The notes below the pieces were generated by a model. The model was not told the origin of the DNA and searched no databases. It saw only the letters and a list, made by a program, of their open reading frames with translations. A DNA stretch of 64,000 nucleotides from Colletes latitarsis (Eukaryota; Arthropoda; Insecta; Hymenoptera; Colletidae). Of the stretch, positions 49,814 through 61,800 are shown piece by piece (position 1 is the stretch's first letter; each line of letters begins with the position of its first letter). A program made the translations under genes and the position numbers. The stretch spans positions 26,014,001 to 26,078,000 of the forward strand of contig NW_027488368.1 of assembly GCF_051014445.1 (NCBI RefSeq). Reading direction: 5' to 3'.

Positions 49814-51538
49814 CATTTTTCGCATAGTTGAATAGCCAGATCGTGGGCTCTTTCTGGTTTGGATCACGTAGTAATGTGGTACCACACCGCAACAGTCAAT
49901 TAAACCTGGTTCGGATTAATATTTTAGAGGATAACGCCGGCTATGTCTGGGTTAGGTCTGGTATTTGTCATGATCTGGCTCATACTTTCGCATCATTCGC
50001 AGACTCGTTGGCCAGATCCTGGGTTTTTTTCTAGTTATGATCACGTATTGATGTGGTACCACACTGAAATAGTCAATAAAACGTGGTTCCGATTAATATT
50101 TTAGAGGAGAACGACGGTTATGTCTGGGTTACGTCTGGTATTTGCAATTATCTGCCTCATACATTCGCATTTTTCGCACACTTGTTGGCCAGATCATGGG
50201 TTTTTTTTTGGTTAGGATCACGTATTAATGTGGTGCCACACAGAAATAGTCAATTCAACGTGGATTCGATCAATATTTTAGAGGATAACACCGGTTATGT
50301 CTGGGATAGTTCTGGTATTCGCATTCATCTAGCTCATACTTTCGCATTTTTCGCATAGTTGAATAGCCAGACCCTGGGCTTTTTGTGTTTTGGATCACGT
50401 AGTAATGTGGTACCGCACTGAAATAGTCAATAGAACCTGGTTCCGATTAATATTTTAGAAGAGAACGCCGGTTACGTCTGGGTAAGTTCTGGTATTTGCA
50501 ATCATCTGGCTAATACTTTCGCATTATCCGCATACTTGTTGGACAGATCCTGGTTTTTTTTCTTGTTAGGATCACGTATTAATGTGGTGACACACAGAAA
50601 TATTCAATTCCACCTGGATTCGATCAATATTTTAGAGGATAACACCGGTTATGTCTGGGTTAGGTCTGGTATTTGACATCATCTAGCTCTTACTTTCGCA
50701 TTTTTCGCGTACTTGAATGGCCAGATCGTGGGCTCTTTCTGGTTTGGATCACGTAGTAATGTGGTACCACACCGCAACAGTCAATTAAACCTGGTTCGGA
50801 TTAATATTTTAGAGGATAACGCCGGCTATGTCTGGGTTAGGTCTGGTATTTGTCATGATCTGGCTCATACTTTCGCATCATTCGCAGACTCGTTGGCCAG
50901 ATCCTGGGTTTTTTTCTAGTTATGATCACGTATTGATGTGGTACCACACTGAAATAGTCAATAAAACGTGGTTCCGATTAATATTTTAGAGGAGTACGCC
51001 GATTATATCTGGGTTAGGTCTGGCATTTGCCATCATCTAGTTCATACATTCGCATTTTTCGCTTACTTGAATGGCCAGATCCTGGGTTTTATTCTGGTTA
51101 GGATCACGTATTAATGTGGTGCCACACTGAAATAGTCAATTCAACCTGTATTCGATCAATATTTTGGAGGATGACAGCGGTTATGTCTGATTTACGTATG
51201 GTATTTGCAATCATCTGCCTCACACTTTCGCATTTTTCGCATACTTGCTGGCCAGATCCAGGGCTTTTTCTGATTTGGATCACGTTGTAATGTGGTACCT
51301 CTCTGAAGCACTCAATTAAACCTGGTTCCGATTAATATTTTTGAGGATAACGCCGGTTATGTCTCGGTTAGTTCTGGTATTTGCAATCATCAGGCTCATA
51401 CTTTCGCATTTTTCGTATACTTGTTGACCTGTTCCTGAGTCTCTTCTGGTTTGGATCACGTACTAATGTGGTACCACACCGAAATAGTAAATAAAACCTG
51501 GTTCCGATTAATATTTTAGAGGATAACGACGGATATGT
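49814..51538. repeat. Mosaic segment with 5-mer and 3-mer internal repeats
   Basis: The stretch 49,840-50,108 recurs at 50,725-50,993 (offset 885, five monomers) with the marks GATCGTGGGCTCTTTC, CACCGCAACAG, GTCATGATCTGG and ATTCGCAGACTCG. Overlapping it, about 49,655-49,840 recurs at 50,186-50,371 (offset 531, three monomers). The two offsets interleave, so at least two exchanges are needed. From 50,994 to 51,538 the monomers are divergent and unrepeated. Confidence 0.78.
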
Positions 51539-52774
51539 CTGGGTTAGGTCTGGTATTTGACATCATCTAGCTCTTACTTTCGCAATTTCCGCATACTTGA
51601 ATGGCCAGATTCTGGGCTTTTTCTGGTTTGGATCACGTAGTAATGTGGCACCACACTGAAACAGTCAATAGAACCTGGTTGCGATTAATATTGTAGAGGA
51701 TAACACCGGTTATGTCCAGGGTTGCTTCTGGTATTTGCAATCATCTGCCTCATACTTTCGCATTTTTCGCATTCTTGTCGGCTAGATCCTGGGTTTTTTT
51801 CTTGTTAGGATTACGTATTAATGTGGTGCCACACAGAAATAGTCAATTCCACCAGGATTCGATCAATATTTTAGACGATAACACCGGTTATGTCTGGGTT
51901 ACGTCTGGTATTTGCAATCATCTGCCTCATACTTTCGCATTATCCGCATACTTGTTGGACAGATCCTGAGTTGTTTTCTTGATACGATCGCGTATTGATG
52001 TGGTGCCACACAGAAATAGTCAATTCCACCTGGATTCGGTCAATATTTTTGAGGATAACACCGGTTATGTCTGTGTTACGTATGGTATTTGCAATCATCT
52101 GCCTCATACTTTCGCATCTTTCGCATTCCGGTAGGCCAGCTCCCGGGCATTTTCCGATTCGGATCACGTAGTAATGTGGTACCACACCGAAATAGTAAAT
52201 AAAACCTGGTTCCGACTAATATTTTAGAGGATAACGACGGATATGTCTGGGTTAGGTCTGGTATTTGACAGCATCTAGCTCTTACTTTCGCATTTTTCGC
52301 CTACTAGAATGGCCAGATCCTGGGTTTTTTCTGGTTTCGATCACGTATTAATGTGGTACCACTCTGAAATAGTCAATTCAACCTGTATTCGATCAATATT
52401 TTAGAGGATGACACCGGTTAGGTCTGGGTTGCGTCTGGTATTTGCATTCATCTGCCTCATACTTTCGCATCTTTCGCATTCCTGTAGGCCAGCTCCTGGG
52501 CATTTTGTGATTCGGATCAGGTAGTAATGTGGCACCACACTGAAGCAGTCAATTAAACCTGGTTCCGATTAATATTTTTGAGGATAACGCCAGTTATGTC
52601 TGGGTTAGTTCTGGTATTTGCAATCATTTGGTTCATACATTCGTATTTTCCGCTTACTTGTTGGCCAGATCCTGGGTTTTTTCGGGTTTGCATCACGTAG
52701 TAATGTGGTACCACACCAAAACAGTCAATTCAACCAGGTTGCATTAATATTCTAGAGGAGAACGCCGGTTACGT
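51539..52774. repeat. 7-mer repeat, unit 1 (1,236 bp)
   Basis: Seven monomers with rare marks: GTATTTGACATCATC, TCTAGCTCTTAC, TGTCCAGGGTTGC near 51,714, TTTTAGACGATAAC, TTGTTTTCTTGATACGATC near 51,972, TCCCGGGCATTTTCC, GCCTACTAGAATGG and a short CAGGTTGCATTAATATTC. It is immediately followed by its duplicate. Confidence 0.92.
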
Positions 52775-54010
52775 CTGGGTTAGGTCTGGTATTTGACATC
52801 ATCTAGCTCTTACTTTCGCAATTTCCGCATACTTGAATGGCCAGATTCTGGGCTTTTTCTGGTTTGGATCACGTAGTAATGTGGCACCACACTGAAACAG
52901 TCAATAGAACCTGGTTGCGATTAATATTGTAGAGGATAACACCGGTTATGTCCAGGGTTGCTTCTGGTATTTGCAATCATCTGCCTCATACTTTCGCATT
53001 TTTCGCATTCTTGTCGGCTAGATCCTGGGTTTTTTTCTTGTTAGGATTACGTATTAATGTGGTGCCACACAGAAATAGTCAATTCCACCAGGATTCGATC
53101 AATATTTTAGACGATAACACCGGTTATGTCTGGGTTACGTCTGGTATTTGCAATCATCTGCCTCATACTTTCGCATTATCCGCATACTTGTTGGACAGAT
53201 CCTGAGTTGTTTTCTTGATACGATCGCGTATTGATGTGGTGCCACACAGAAATAGTCAATTCCACCTGGATTCGGTCAATATTTTTGAGGATAACACCGG
53301 TTATGTCTGTGTTACGTATGGTATTTGCAATCATCTGCCTCATACTTTCGCATCTTTCGCATTCCGGTAGGCCAGCTCCCGGGCATTTTCCGATTCGGAT
53401 CACGTAGTAATGTGGTACCACACCGAAATAGTAAATAAAACCTGGTTCCGACTAATATTTTAGAGGATAACGACGGATATGTCTGGGTTAGGTCTGGTAT
53501 TTGACAGCATCTAGCTCTTACTTTCGCATTTTTCGCCTACTAGAATGGCCAGATCCTGGGTTTTTTCTGGTTTCGATCACGTATTAATGTGGTACCACTC
53601 TGAAATAGTCAATTCAACCTGTATTCGATCAATATTTTAGAGGATGACACCGGTTAGGTCTGGGTTGCGTCTGGTATTTGCATTCATCTGCCTCATACTT
53701 TCGCATCTTTCGCATTCCTGTAGGCCAGCTCCTGGGCATTTTGTGATTCGGATCAGGTAGTAATGTGGCACCACACTGAAGCAGTCAATTAAACCTGGTT
53801 CCGATTAATATTTTTGAGGATAACGCCAGTTATGTCTGGGTTAGTTCTGGTATTTGCAATCATTTGGTTCATACATTCGTATTTTCCGCTTACTTGTTGG
53901 CCAGATCCTGGGTTTTTTCGGGTTTGCATCACGTAGTAATGTGGTACCACACCAAAACAGTCAATTCAACCAGGTTGCATTAATATTCTAGAGGAGAACG
54001 CCGGTTACGT
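52775..54010. repeat. 7-mer repeat, unit 2 (1,236 bp), apparently identical
   Basis: Offset 1,236 throughout. I compared most of the two units line by line and found no difference, including all the rare marks of 51,539-52,774. After about 54,031 the sequence changes (TTTGCCATC instead of TTTGACATC). It is the youngest-looking duplication in the window. Confidence 0.92.
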
Positions 54011-54590
54011 CTGGGTTAGGTCTGGTATTTGCCATCATCTGCCTCATTCTTTCGCATTTTTCGCATTCCTGTCGGCCAGATCCTGTGCTTTTTCGGATTT
54101 GGATCACGTAGTAATGTGGTAGCGCACTGATATGTAATCAATAATACCTGGTTCCGATTAATATTTTACAGGTGAACGCCGGTTATGCCGGATCTAGGTC
54201 CGGTATTTGCCATCATCTAGCTTATATTTTCGCATTTTTCGCATACATGAATAGCCAGATCCTCTGCTGTTTCATTATTGGACACGTAGTAATGTGTTAC
54301 CACACTGGAACAGTCAACTAAACCTGGTTCCGATTAATATTTTAAACGAGAACGCCGGTTACGTCTGGGTTAGGTCTGGTATTTGCCATCATCTGCCTCA
54401 TACTTTCGCATTTTTGGCATTCTTGTCGGCCGGATCCTGTGCTTTTTCGGATTTGGATCACGTAGTAATGTGGTAGCGCACTGATATGTAATCAATAATA
54501 CCTGGTTCCGATTAATATTTTAGAGGAGAACGCCGGTTATGCCGGATTTAGGTCTGGTATTTGCCATCATCTAGCTCATACTTCCGCATT
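54011..54590. repeat. Dimer repeat (354-bp period)
   Basis: Two monomers repeated at offset 354. Shared marks are CCTGTGCTTTTTCGG, GTGGTAGCGCACTGATATG, AATCAATAATACCTGG and TTATGCCGGATC or TTATGCCGGATT. The GGTACC palindrome is replaced by GGTAGCGCAC in both copies. Differences include CATTCTTTCG versus CATACTTTCG and GCCAGATCC versus GCCGGATCC. Confidence 0.82.
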
Positions 54591-55249
54591 TTTCGGATAC
54601 TTGAATGGCCAGATCCTGGGCTTTTTCTGGTTTGGATCACGTAGTAATGTGGTACCACACAGAAACAGTCAATTCAACCAGGTTGCATTAATATTCTAGA
54701 GGAGAACGCCGGTTATGTCTGGGTTAGGTCTGGTATTTGCATTCATCTGCCTCATACTTTCGCATCTTTAGCATTCCTGTAGGCCAGCTCCTGGGCATTT
54801 TCCGATTCGGATCATGTAGTAATGTGGTACAACACTGAAACAGTCAATTAAAGCTTGTTCCGATCAATATTTTTGAGGATAACGCCGGTTATGTCTGGGT
54901 TAGTTGTGGTATTTGCAATCATCTGGCTCATAGTTTCGTGTTTTCCGCTTACTTGTTGGCCAGATCGTGTGCTCTTTCTGGTTTGGATCAAGTAGTAATG
55001 TGGTACCGCACTGAAATAGTCAATAGAACCTGGTTCCGATTAATATTTTAGAGGATAACGCCGGTTATGTCTGGTTTACGTCTGGTATTTGCAATCATCT
55101 GCCTCATAATTTCGCATATTTCGCATTCTTGTTGGCCAGATCCTTGGTTTTTTTTGGATAGGATCACGAATTAATGTGGTACCACACAGAAATAATCAAT
55201 TCAACCTGGGTTTGATCAATATTTTAAAGGATAACACCGGTTATGTCTG
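54591..55249. repeat. Divergent unrepeated monomers
   Basis: Three to four monomers with private changes (AAAGCTTGTTCCGATC near 54,851, TTTCGTGTTTTCCGC near 54,936, GATCAAGTAG near 54,988). No longer unit is recognisable and nothing other than satellite is seen. Confidence 0.75.
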
Positions 55250-55860
55250 GGTTACGTCTGGTATTCGCAATCATCTGGCTCATACTTTCGCATTTCTCGC
55301 ATACTAGTTGGTCAGATCCTGGGCTTTTTCTGGTTTGGATCAGGTAGTGATGTGGTACCACACTGAAGTAGTCAATTAAACCTGGTTCGGATTAATATTT
55401 TAGTGGAGAACGCCGGTTACGTCTGTGTTCGGTCTGGTATTTGCAATCATCTGCCTCATAATTTCGAATTATTCGCATACTTGTTGGCCAGATCCTGGGT
55501 GTTTTTCTGTTTAGGGTCTCGTATTAACGTGGCGCCAAACAGAAGTAGTCAATTCAACCTGGATTCGATCAATATTATAGAGGATAACACCGGTTATGTC
55601 TGGGTTACGTCCGGTATTCGCAATCATCTGGCTAATACTTTCGCACATTCGCATTCTTGCCAGCCAGATCCTCGGTTTTTTTCTGGTTAGGATCACGTAT
55701 TAAAGTTGTGCCAGACAGAAATCGTCACTTCCACCTGGATTCGATCAATATTTTAGAGGATAACACCGCCTGTGACTGGGTTACGTCTGGTATTTGCAAT
55801 CATCTACCTCATGCTTTCGCATTTTTCGCATTCTTGAATAGCCAGATCCTGGGCTTTTTC
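55250..55860. repeat. Diverged partial copy of the 8-mer
   Basis: Follows about 43,760-44,370 at an offset of about 11,493 (then about 11,490 after a 3-bp loss at CGCACATTCGC). Shared rare marks are ATACTAGTTGGTCAG, GTAGTGATGTGG, GGTTCGGATT, GTGGCGCCAAACAG, CTTGCCAGCCAGATCC and ACCGCCTGTGAC. It differs at many more sites than the tandem 8-mers do from each other. Confidence 0.8.
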
Positions 55861-56420
55861 TGGTTTGGATCACGTAGTAATGTGGCACCACACCGAAACA
55901 GTCAATAGAACCTGGTTCCGATTAATATTTTAGAGGATAACACCGGTTATGTCAAGGGTTGCGTCTGGTATTTGCAATCATCTGCCTCATACTTTCGCAT
56001 CTTTCGCATACTTGTTGGCCAGATCCTGGGTTTTTTTCTGGTTATGATCACGTATTGATGTGGTACCACACTGAAATAGTCAATTAAACCTGGCACCGAT
56101 TAATATTTTAGAGGAGAACGCCGGTTATGCCTGGTTTAGGTATGGTATGTGCCATCATCAAGCCCATACTTTCGCACTTTTCGCATACTTGAATAGCCAG
56201 ACCCGGGGCTTTTTGTGTTTTGGATCACGTAGTAATGTGGTACCGCACTGAAATAGTCAATAGAACCTGGTTCCGATTAATATTTTAGAGGAGAACGCCG
56301 GTTATGTCTGGGTTAGTTCTGGTATTTGCAATCATCTGGCTAATACTTTCGCATTATCCGCATACTTGTTGGACAGATCCTGGGTTTTTTTCTTGTTAGG
56401 ATCACGTATTAATGTGGTGC
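55861..56420. repeat. Mixed monomers before the 3-mer
   Basis: About three monomers. One part (ACCCGGGGCTTTTTGTG near 56,200, with GGTACCGCACTG) resembles 50,370-50,440. No fixed unit is seen. Confidence 0.72.
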
Positions 56421-56946
56421 CACACTGAACCAATCGATTAAACCTGGTCCGATTAATATTTTTGAGGATAACGCCGGTTATGTCTGCGTTAGTTGTGGTA
56501 TTTGCAATCACCTGCTCAAACTTTCGAATTTTCCGCTTACTTGTTGGCCAGATCCTGGCCTTTTTCTGGTTTGGATCACGTAGTAATGTGGTACCACACC
56601 GAAAAGTCAATTCAACCAGGTTGCGATTAATATTTTAGAGGATAACACCGGTTATGTCTGGGTTGCGTCTGGTATTTGCAATCATCTGCCTCATACTTTC
56701 GCATTTTTCGCATTCTTGTCGGCTAGATCCTGGGTTTTTTTCTTGTTAGGATCACGTATTAATGTGGTGCCACACTGAAATAGTCAATTCAACCTGTATT
56801 CGATCAATATTTTGCAGGATGACAGCGGTAATGTCTGGGTTACGTATGGTATTTGCAATCATCTGCCTCATACTTTCGCATCTTTCGCATTCATGTAGGC
56901 CAGCTCCTGGGCATTTTCTGATTCGGATCACGTAGTAATGTGGTAC
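56421..56946. repeat. 3-mer repeat, unit 1 (526 bp)
   Basis: Three unusually short monomers. Small deletions are visible at ACCTGGTCCGATT (two bases missing), CACCTGCTCAAAC (one base missing) and CGAAAAGTCAATT (two bases missing). The first 280 bp or so recurs at 56,947-57,226. The middle part, about 56,743-57,030, is also related to 58,150-58,440. Confidence 0.82.
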
Positions 56947-57226
56947 CACACTGAACCAATCGATTAAACCTGGTCCGATTAATATTTTTGAGGATAACGC
57001 CGGTTATGTCTGCGTTAGTTGTGGTATTTGCAATCACCTGCTCAAACTTTCGAATTTTCCGCTTACTTGTTGGCCAGATCCTGGGCTTTTTCTGGTTTGG
57101 ATCTCGTAGTAATGTGGTACCACACCGAAAAGTCAATTCAACCAGGTTGCGATTAATATTTTAGAGGATAACACCGGTTATGTCTGGGTTGCGTCTGGTA
57201 TTTGCAATCATCTGCCTCATACTTTC
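56947..57226. repeat. 3-mer repeat, unit 2 (partial)
   Basis: Same three small deletions as unit 1 at offset 526. It diverges after GCCTCATACTTTCGCAT (TATCCGC here, TTTTCGC in unit 1). Single differences are CCTGGGC for CCTGGCC and GATCTCGTAG for GATCACGTAG. Confidence 0.82.
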
Positions 57227-58880
57227 GCATTATCCGCATACTTGTTGGTCAGATCCTAGTCTTTTTCTCATTTGGATAACGTATTAACGTGGTGCCACAC
57301 AGAAATAGTCAATTCCACCTGGATTCTATCAATATTTTAGATGATAACACCTGTTAGGTCTGGGTTGCGTCTGGTATTTGCAATCATCTGCCTCATACTT
57401 TCGCATCTTTCGCATTCCTGTAGGCCAGCTCCTGGGCATTTTCCGATTCGGATCACGTAGTAAAGTGGTACCACACTGAAGCAGTCAATTAAACCTGGTT
57501 CCGATTAATATTTTTGAGTATAACGCCGGTTATGTCTGGGTTAGTTGTGGTATTTGCAATCATCTGGCTCATACTTTCGTATTTTCCGCTTACTTGTTGG
57601 CCAGATCCTGGGTTTCTTCTGGTCTGGATCTCGTAGTAATGTGGTACCACACTGAAATAGTCAATAGAACCTGGTTCCGATTAATATTTTAGAGGAGAAC
57701 GCCGGTTAAGTCTGGGTTAGGTCTGGTATTTGCCATCATCTAGCTCATACATTCGCATTTTTCGCTTACTTGAATGGACAGATCCTGGGTTTTTTCTGAT
57801 TTGGATCACGTAGTAAAGTGGTACCACAGTGAAGCAGTCAATAGAACCTGGTTCCGAATAATACTTTAGAGGATAACACCGGTTATGTCTGGGTTGCGTC
57901 TGGTATTTGCAATCATCTGCCGCACACTTTCGCATTATCCGCATACTTGTGGGACAGATCCTGGGTTGTTTTCTTGTTAGGATCGCGTATTGATGTAGTG
58001 CCCTACAGAAATAGTCATTCCTCCTGGATTCGATCAATATTTTAGAGGATAACACCGGTTATGTCTGTGTTACGTATGGTATTTGCAATCATCTGCCTCA
58101 TACATTCGCATTTTTCGCTTACTTGAATAGCCAGATCCTGGGTTTTTTTCTGGTTAGGATCACGTATTAATGTGGTGCCACACTGAAATAGTCAATTCAA
58201 CCTGTATTCGATCAATATTTTGGAGGATGACAGCGGTTATGTCTGGGTTACGTCTGGTATTTGCAATCATCTGCCTCATACTTTCGGATCTTTCGCATTC
58301 ATGTAGGCCAGCTCCTGGGCATTTTCTGATTCGGATCACGCAGTAATGTGGTACCACACTGAAGCAATCAATTAAACCTGGTCCGATTAATATTTTTGAG
58401 GATAACGCCGGTTATGTCAGCGTTAGTTGTCGTATTTGCAATCATCTGGCTCAAACTTTCGTATTTTCCGCTTACTTGTTGGCCAGATCCTGGGTATTTT
58501 CTGGATTGGATCACGTAGTAATGTGGTACCACACCGAAACAGTCAATTCAACCAGGTTCCGATTAATATTTTAGAGGAGAACAGCGGTTATGTCTGGGCT
58601 AGGTCTGGTATTTCCCATCATCTAGTTCATACTTTCGCATTTTTCGCAAACTTGAATGGCCAGATCCTGGGTATTTTCTGGTTTGGATCACGTAGTAATG
58701 TGGTACCACACCGAAACAGTCAATTCAACCAGGTTGTGATTAATATTTTAGAGGAGAACGGCGGATATGCCTGGGATAGGTCTGGTATTTGCCATCATCT
58801 AGCTCATACTGTCGCATTTTTCGCAAACTTGAATGGACAGATCCTGGGCTTTTTCTGGTTTGGATCACGTAGTTATGTGG
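57227..58880. repeat. Divergent monomers with local near-tandem pair
   Basis: About nine monomers with no fixed HOR. 58,150-58,440 resembles 56,743-57,030 (GATGACAGCGG or GATGACAGCGGT, CATTCATGTAGG). Two adjacent monomers near 58,499 and 58,676 are close copies at offset 177 (GGGTATTTTCTGG, CACACCGAAACAG, CAATTCAACCAGG). Private changes such as GTGGGACAGATCC and GTGCCCTACAG occur near 57,950-57,995. Confidence 0.75.
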
Positions 58881-61800
58881 TACCACAGTGAAACAGTCAA
58901 TTAAACCTGGTTCCGATTAATATTTTCGAGGATAACGCCGGTTATGTCTGGGTTAGTTCTGGTATTTGCAATCATCTAGCTCATACTTTCGCATTTTTAG
59001 CTTACCTGTTGGACAGATCCTGGTCTTTTTCTTTTTGGGATCACGTAGTAATGTGGTACCACACTGAAATAGTCACTAGAACCTGGTTCCGATTAATATT
59101 TTCGAGGATAACGCCGGTTATGTCGGGGTTGGTTCTGGTATTTGCAATCATCTGCCTCATACTTTCGCATCTTTCGCATACTTGAATGGCCAGAGCCGGG
59201 GCTTTTTTCTGGTTAGGATCACGGACCAATGTGGTACCACACGGAGATAGTCAATTCAACCTGTATTCGATCAATATTTTAGAGGATGACACCGATTAGG
59301 TCTGGATTGCGTCTGGTATTTGCAATAATCTGCCAGATACTTTCGCATCATACCCATTCCTGTAGGCCAGCTCGTGGGCATTTTCTGATTCGGATCACGT
59401 AGTAATGTGGTACCACAGTGAAACAGTCAATTCAACCAGGTTGCGATTAATATTTTAGAGGAGAACGGCGGTTATGGCTGGGTTAGGTCTGGTATTTCCC
59501 ATCATCTAGTTATACTTTCGCATTTTTCGCATACTTGCCGGCCAGATCCTGGGTTTTTTTCTTGTTAGGAACACGTATTAATGTGGTGCCACACAGAAAT
59601 AGTCAATTCCACCTGGATTCGATTTTTAGAGGATAACACCGGTTATGTCTGGTTTAGGTCTGGTATTTGCCAACATCTAGCTCATACTTTCGCATTTTTC
59701 GCAAACTTGAATGGCCAGTTCCTGGTCTTTTTCTTATTTGGATCACGTAGTAATGCGGTACCACAGTGAAACAGTCAATTAAACCTGGTTCCGATTAATA
59801 TTTTCGAGGATAACGCCGGTTATGTCTGGGTTAGTTCTGGTATTTGCAATCATCTGCCTCATACTTTCGCATTTTTCGCATTCTTCCCGGCCAGATTCTG
59901 GGTTTTTTTCTTCTTAGGATCACGTATTTATGTGGTGCTGCACAGAAATAGTCAATTCCACCTGGATTCGATTTTTAGAGGATAACACCGGTTATGTCTG
60001 GGTTAGGTCTGGTATTTGCCATCATCTAGCTCATACTTTCGCATTTTTTGCAAACTTGAATGGCCTGATCCTGGGCTTTTTCTGGATTGGATCACGTAGT
60101 AATGTGGTACCACACTGAAATAGTCACCAGAACCTGGTTCCGATTAATATTTTCGAGGATAACTCCGGTTATGTCAGGGTTAGTTCTGGTATTTGCAATC
60201 ATTTGCCTCATACTTTCGCCATTTGCGCATACTTGTCGGCCAGATCCTGGGTTTTTTTCTTGTTAGGATCACGTATTAATGTGGTGCCACACAGAAATAG
60301 TCAATTTCACCTGGATTCGATCAATATTTTGGAGGATAACACCGGTTATGCCTGGGTAACGTCTGGTATTTGTAATCATCTGCCTCATACTTTCGCATTT
60401 TTCGCATACTTGTTGGCCAGATCCTGGGCTTTTTCTGGTTTGGATCAGGTAGTAATATTGGTACCACACTGAAGCAGGCAATTAAACCTGGTTCCGATTA
60501 ATATTTTAGAGGATAACGCCGGTTATGTCTGTGTTAGGTCTGGTACTTGCCATCATCTGCCTCATACATTCGCATTTTTCGCATACTTGTTGAACTGATC
60601 CCGGTCTTTTTCTTATTTGGATCGCGTAGTAATGTGGTGCCACAGTGAAACAGTCAATTAAACCTGGTTCCGATTAATATTTTCGAGGATAACGCTTGTT
60701 ATGTCTGGGTCAGTTCTGGTATTTGCAATCATCTGCCTCATACTTTCGCATTTTTCGCATACTTGCAGGCCAGATCCTGGGTCATTTTCTTGTTAGGATC
60801 ACGTATTAATGTGGTGCCACACAGAAATAGTCAATTTCACCTGGATTCGATCAATATTTTGGAGGATAACACCGGTTATGCCTGGGTATCGTCTGGTATT
60901 TGTAATCATCTGCCTCATACTTTCGCATTTTTCGCATACTTGTTGGCCAGATCCTGGGCTTTTTCTGATTTGGATCAAGTAGTAATGTGGTACCACAGTG
61001 AAACCGTCAATTAAACCTGGTTCCGATTAGTGTTTTCGAGGATAACGCCGGTTATGTCGGGGTTGGTTCTGGTATTTGCAATCATCTGCCTCATAGTTTC
61101 GCATTTTTCGCATACTTGCCGGCGAGATCCTGGGTCATTTTCTTGTTAGGATCACGTATTAATGTGGTGCCACACAGAAATAGTCAATTTCACCTGGATT
61201 CGATCAATATTTTAGAGGATAACACCGGTTATGTCTGGTTTACGTCTTGTATTTGCAATCATCTGCCTCATACTTTCGCATTTATCAAATACTTGATGGC
61301 CAGATCCTAGACTTTTTCTGATTTGGATCACGTAGTAATGTGGTACCACCGTGAAACAGTCAATTAAACCTTGTTCCGATTAACATTTTCAAGGATAACG
61401 CCGGTTTTGTCTGGGTTAGTACTGGTATTTGCAATCATCTGGCTCACACTTTCGCATTTTTCGCATACTTGAATAGCCAGAACCTCGGCTTTTTCGGTTT
61501 TTGATCACGTAGTAATGTGTTACCACACTGCAACAGTCAACTAAACCTGGTTCCGATTAATATTTTAGAGGATAACGACGATTATGTCTGGGTTAGGTCT
61601 AGTATTTGCCATCATCTAGCTCTTACTTTCGCATCTCTCGCATACTTGAATGGCCAGATACGGGGTTTTTTTCTGGTTAGGATCACGGACCAATGTGGTA
61701 CCACACTGAGATAGTCAATTCAACCTGTATTCGATCAATATTTTAGAGGATGACACCGGTTAGGTCTGGGTTGCGTCTGGTATTTGCAATCATCTGCCTC

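Noticed and set aside
57717..58055. Minus-strand open frames such as 57,717-58,055, 56,332-56,610 and the ~65-codon series at 4,096, 22,120 and 60,799
   Set aside because: They are antisense readings of the same monomers with the same periodicity, and resemble no protein family I recognise.
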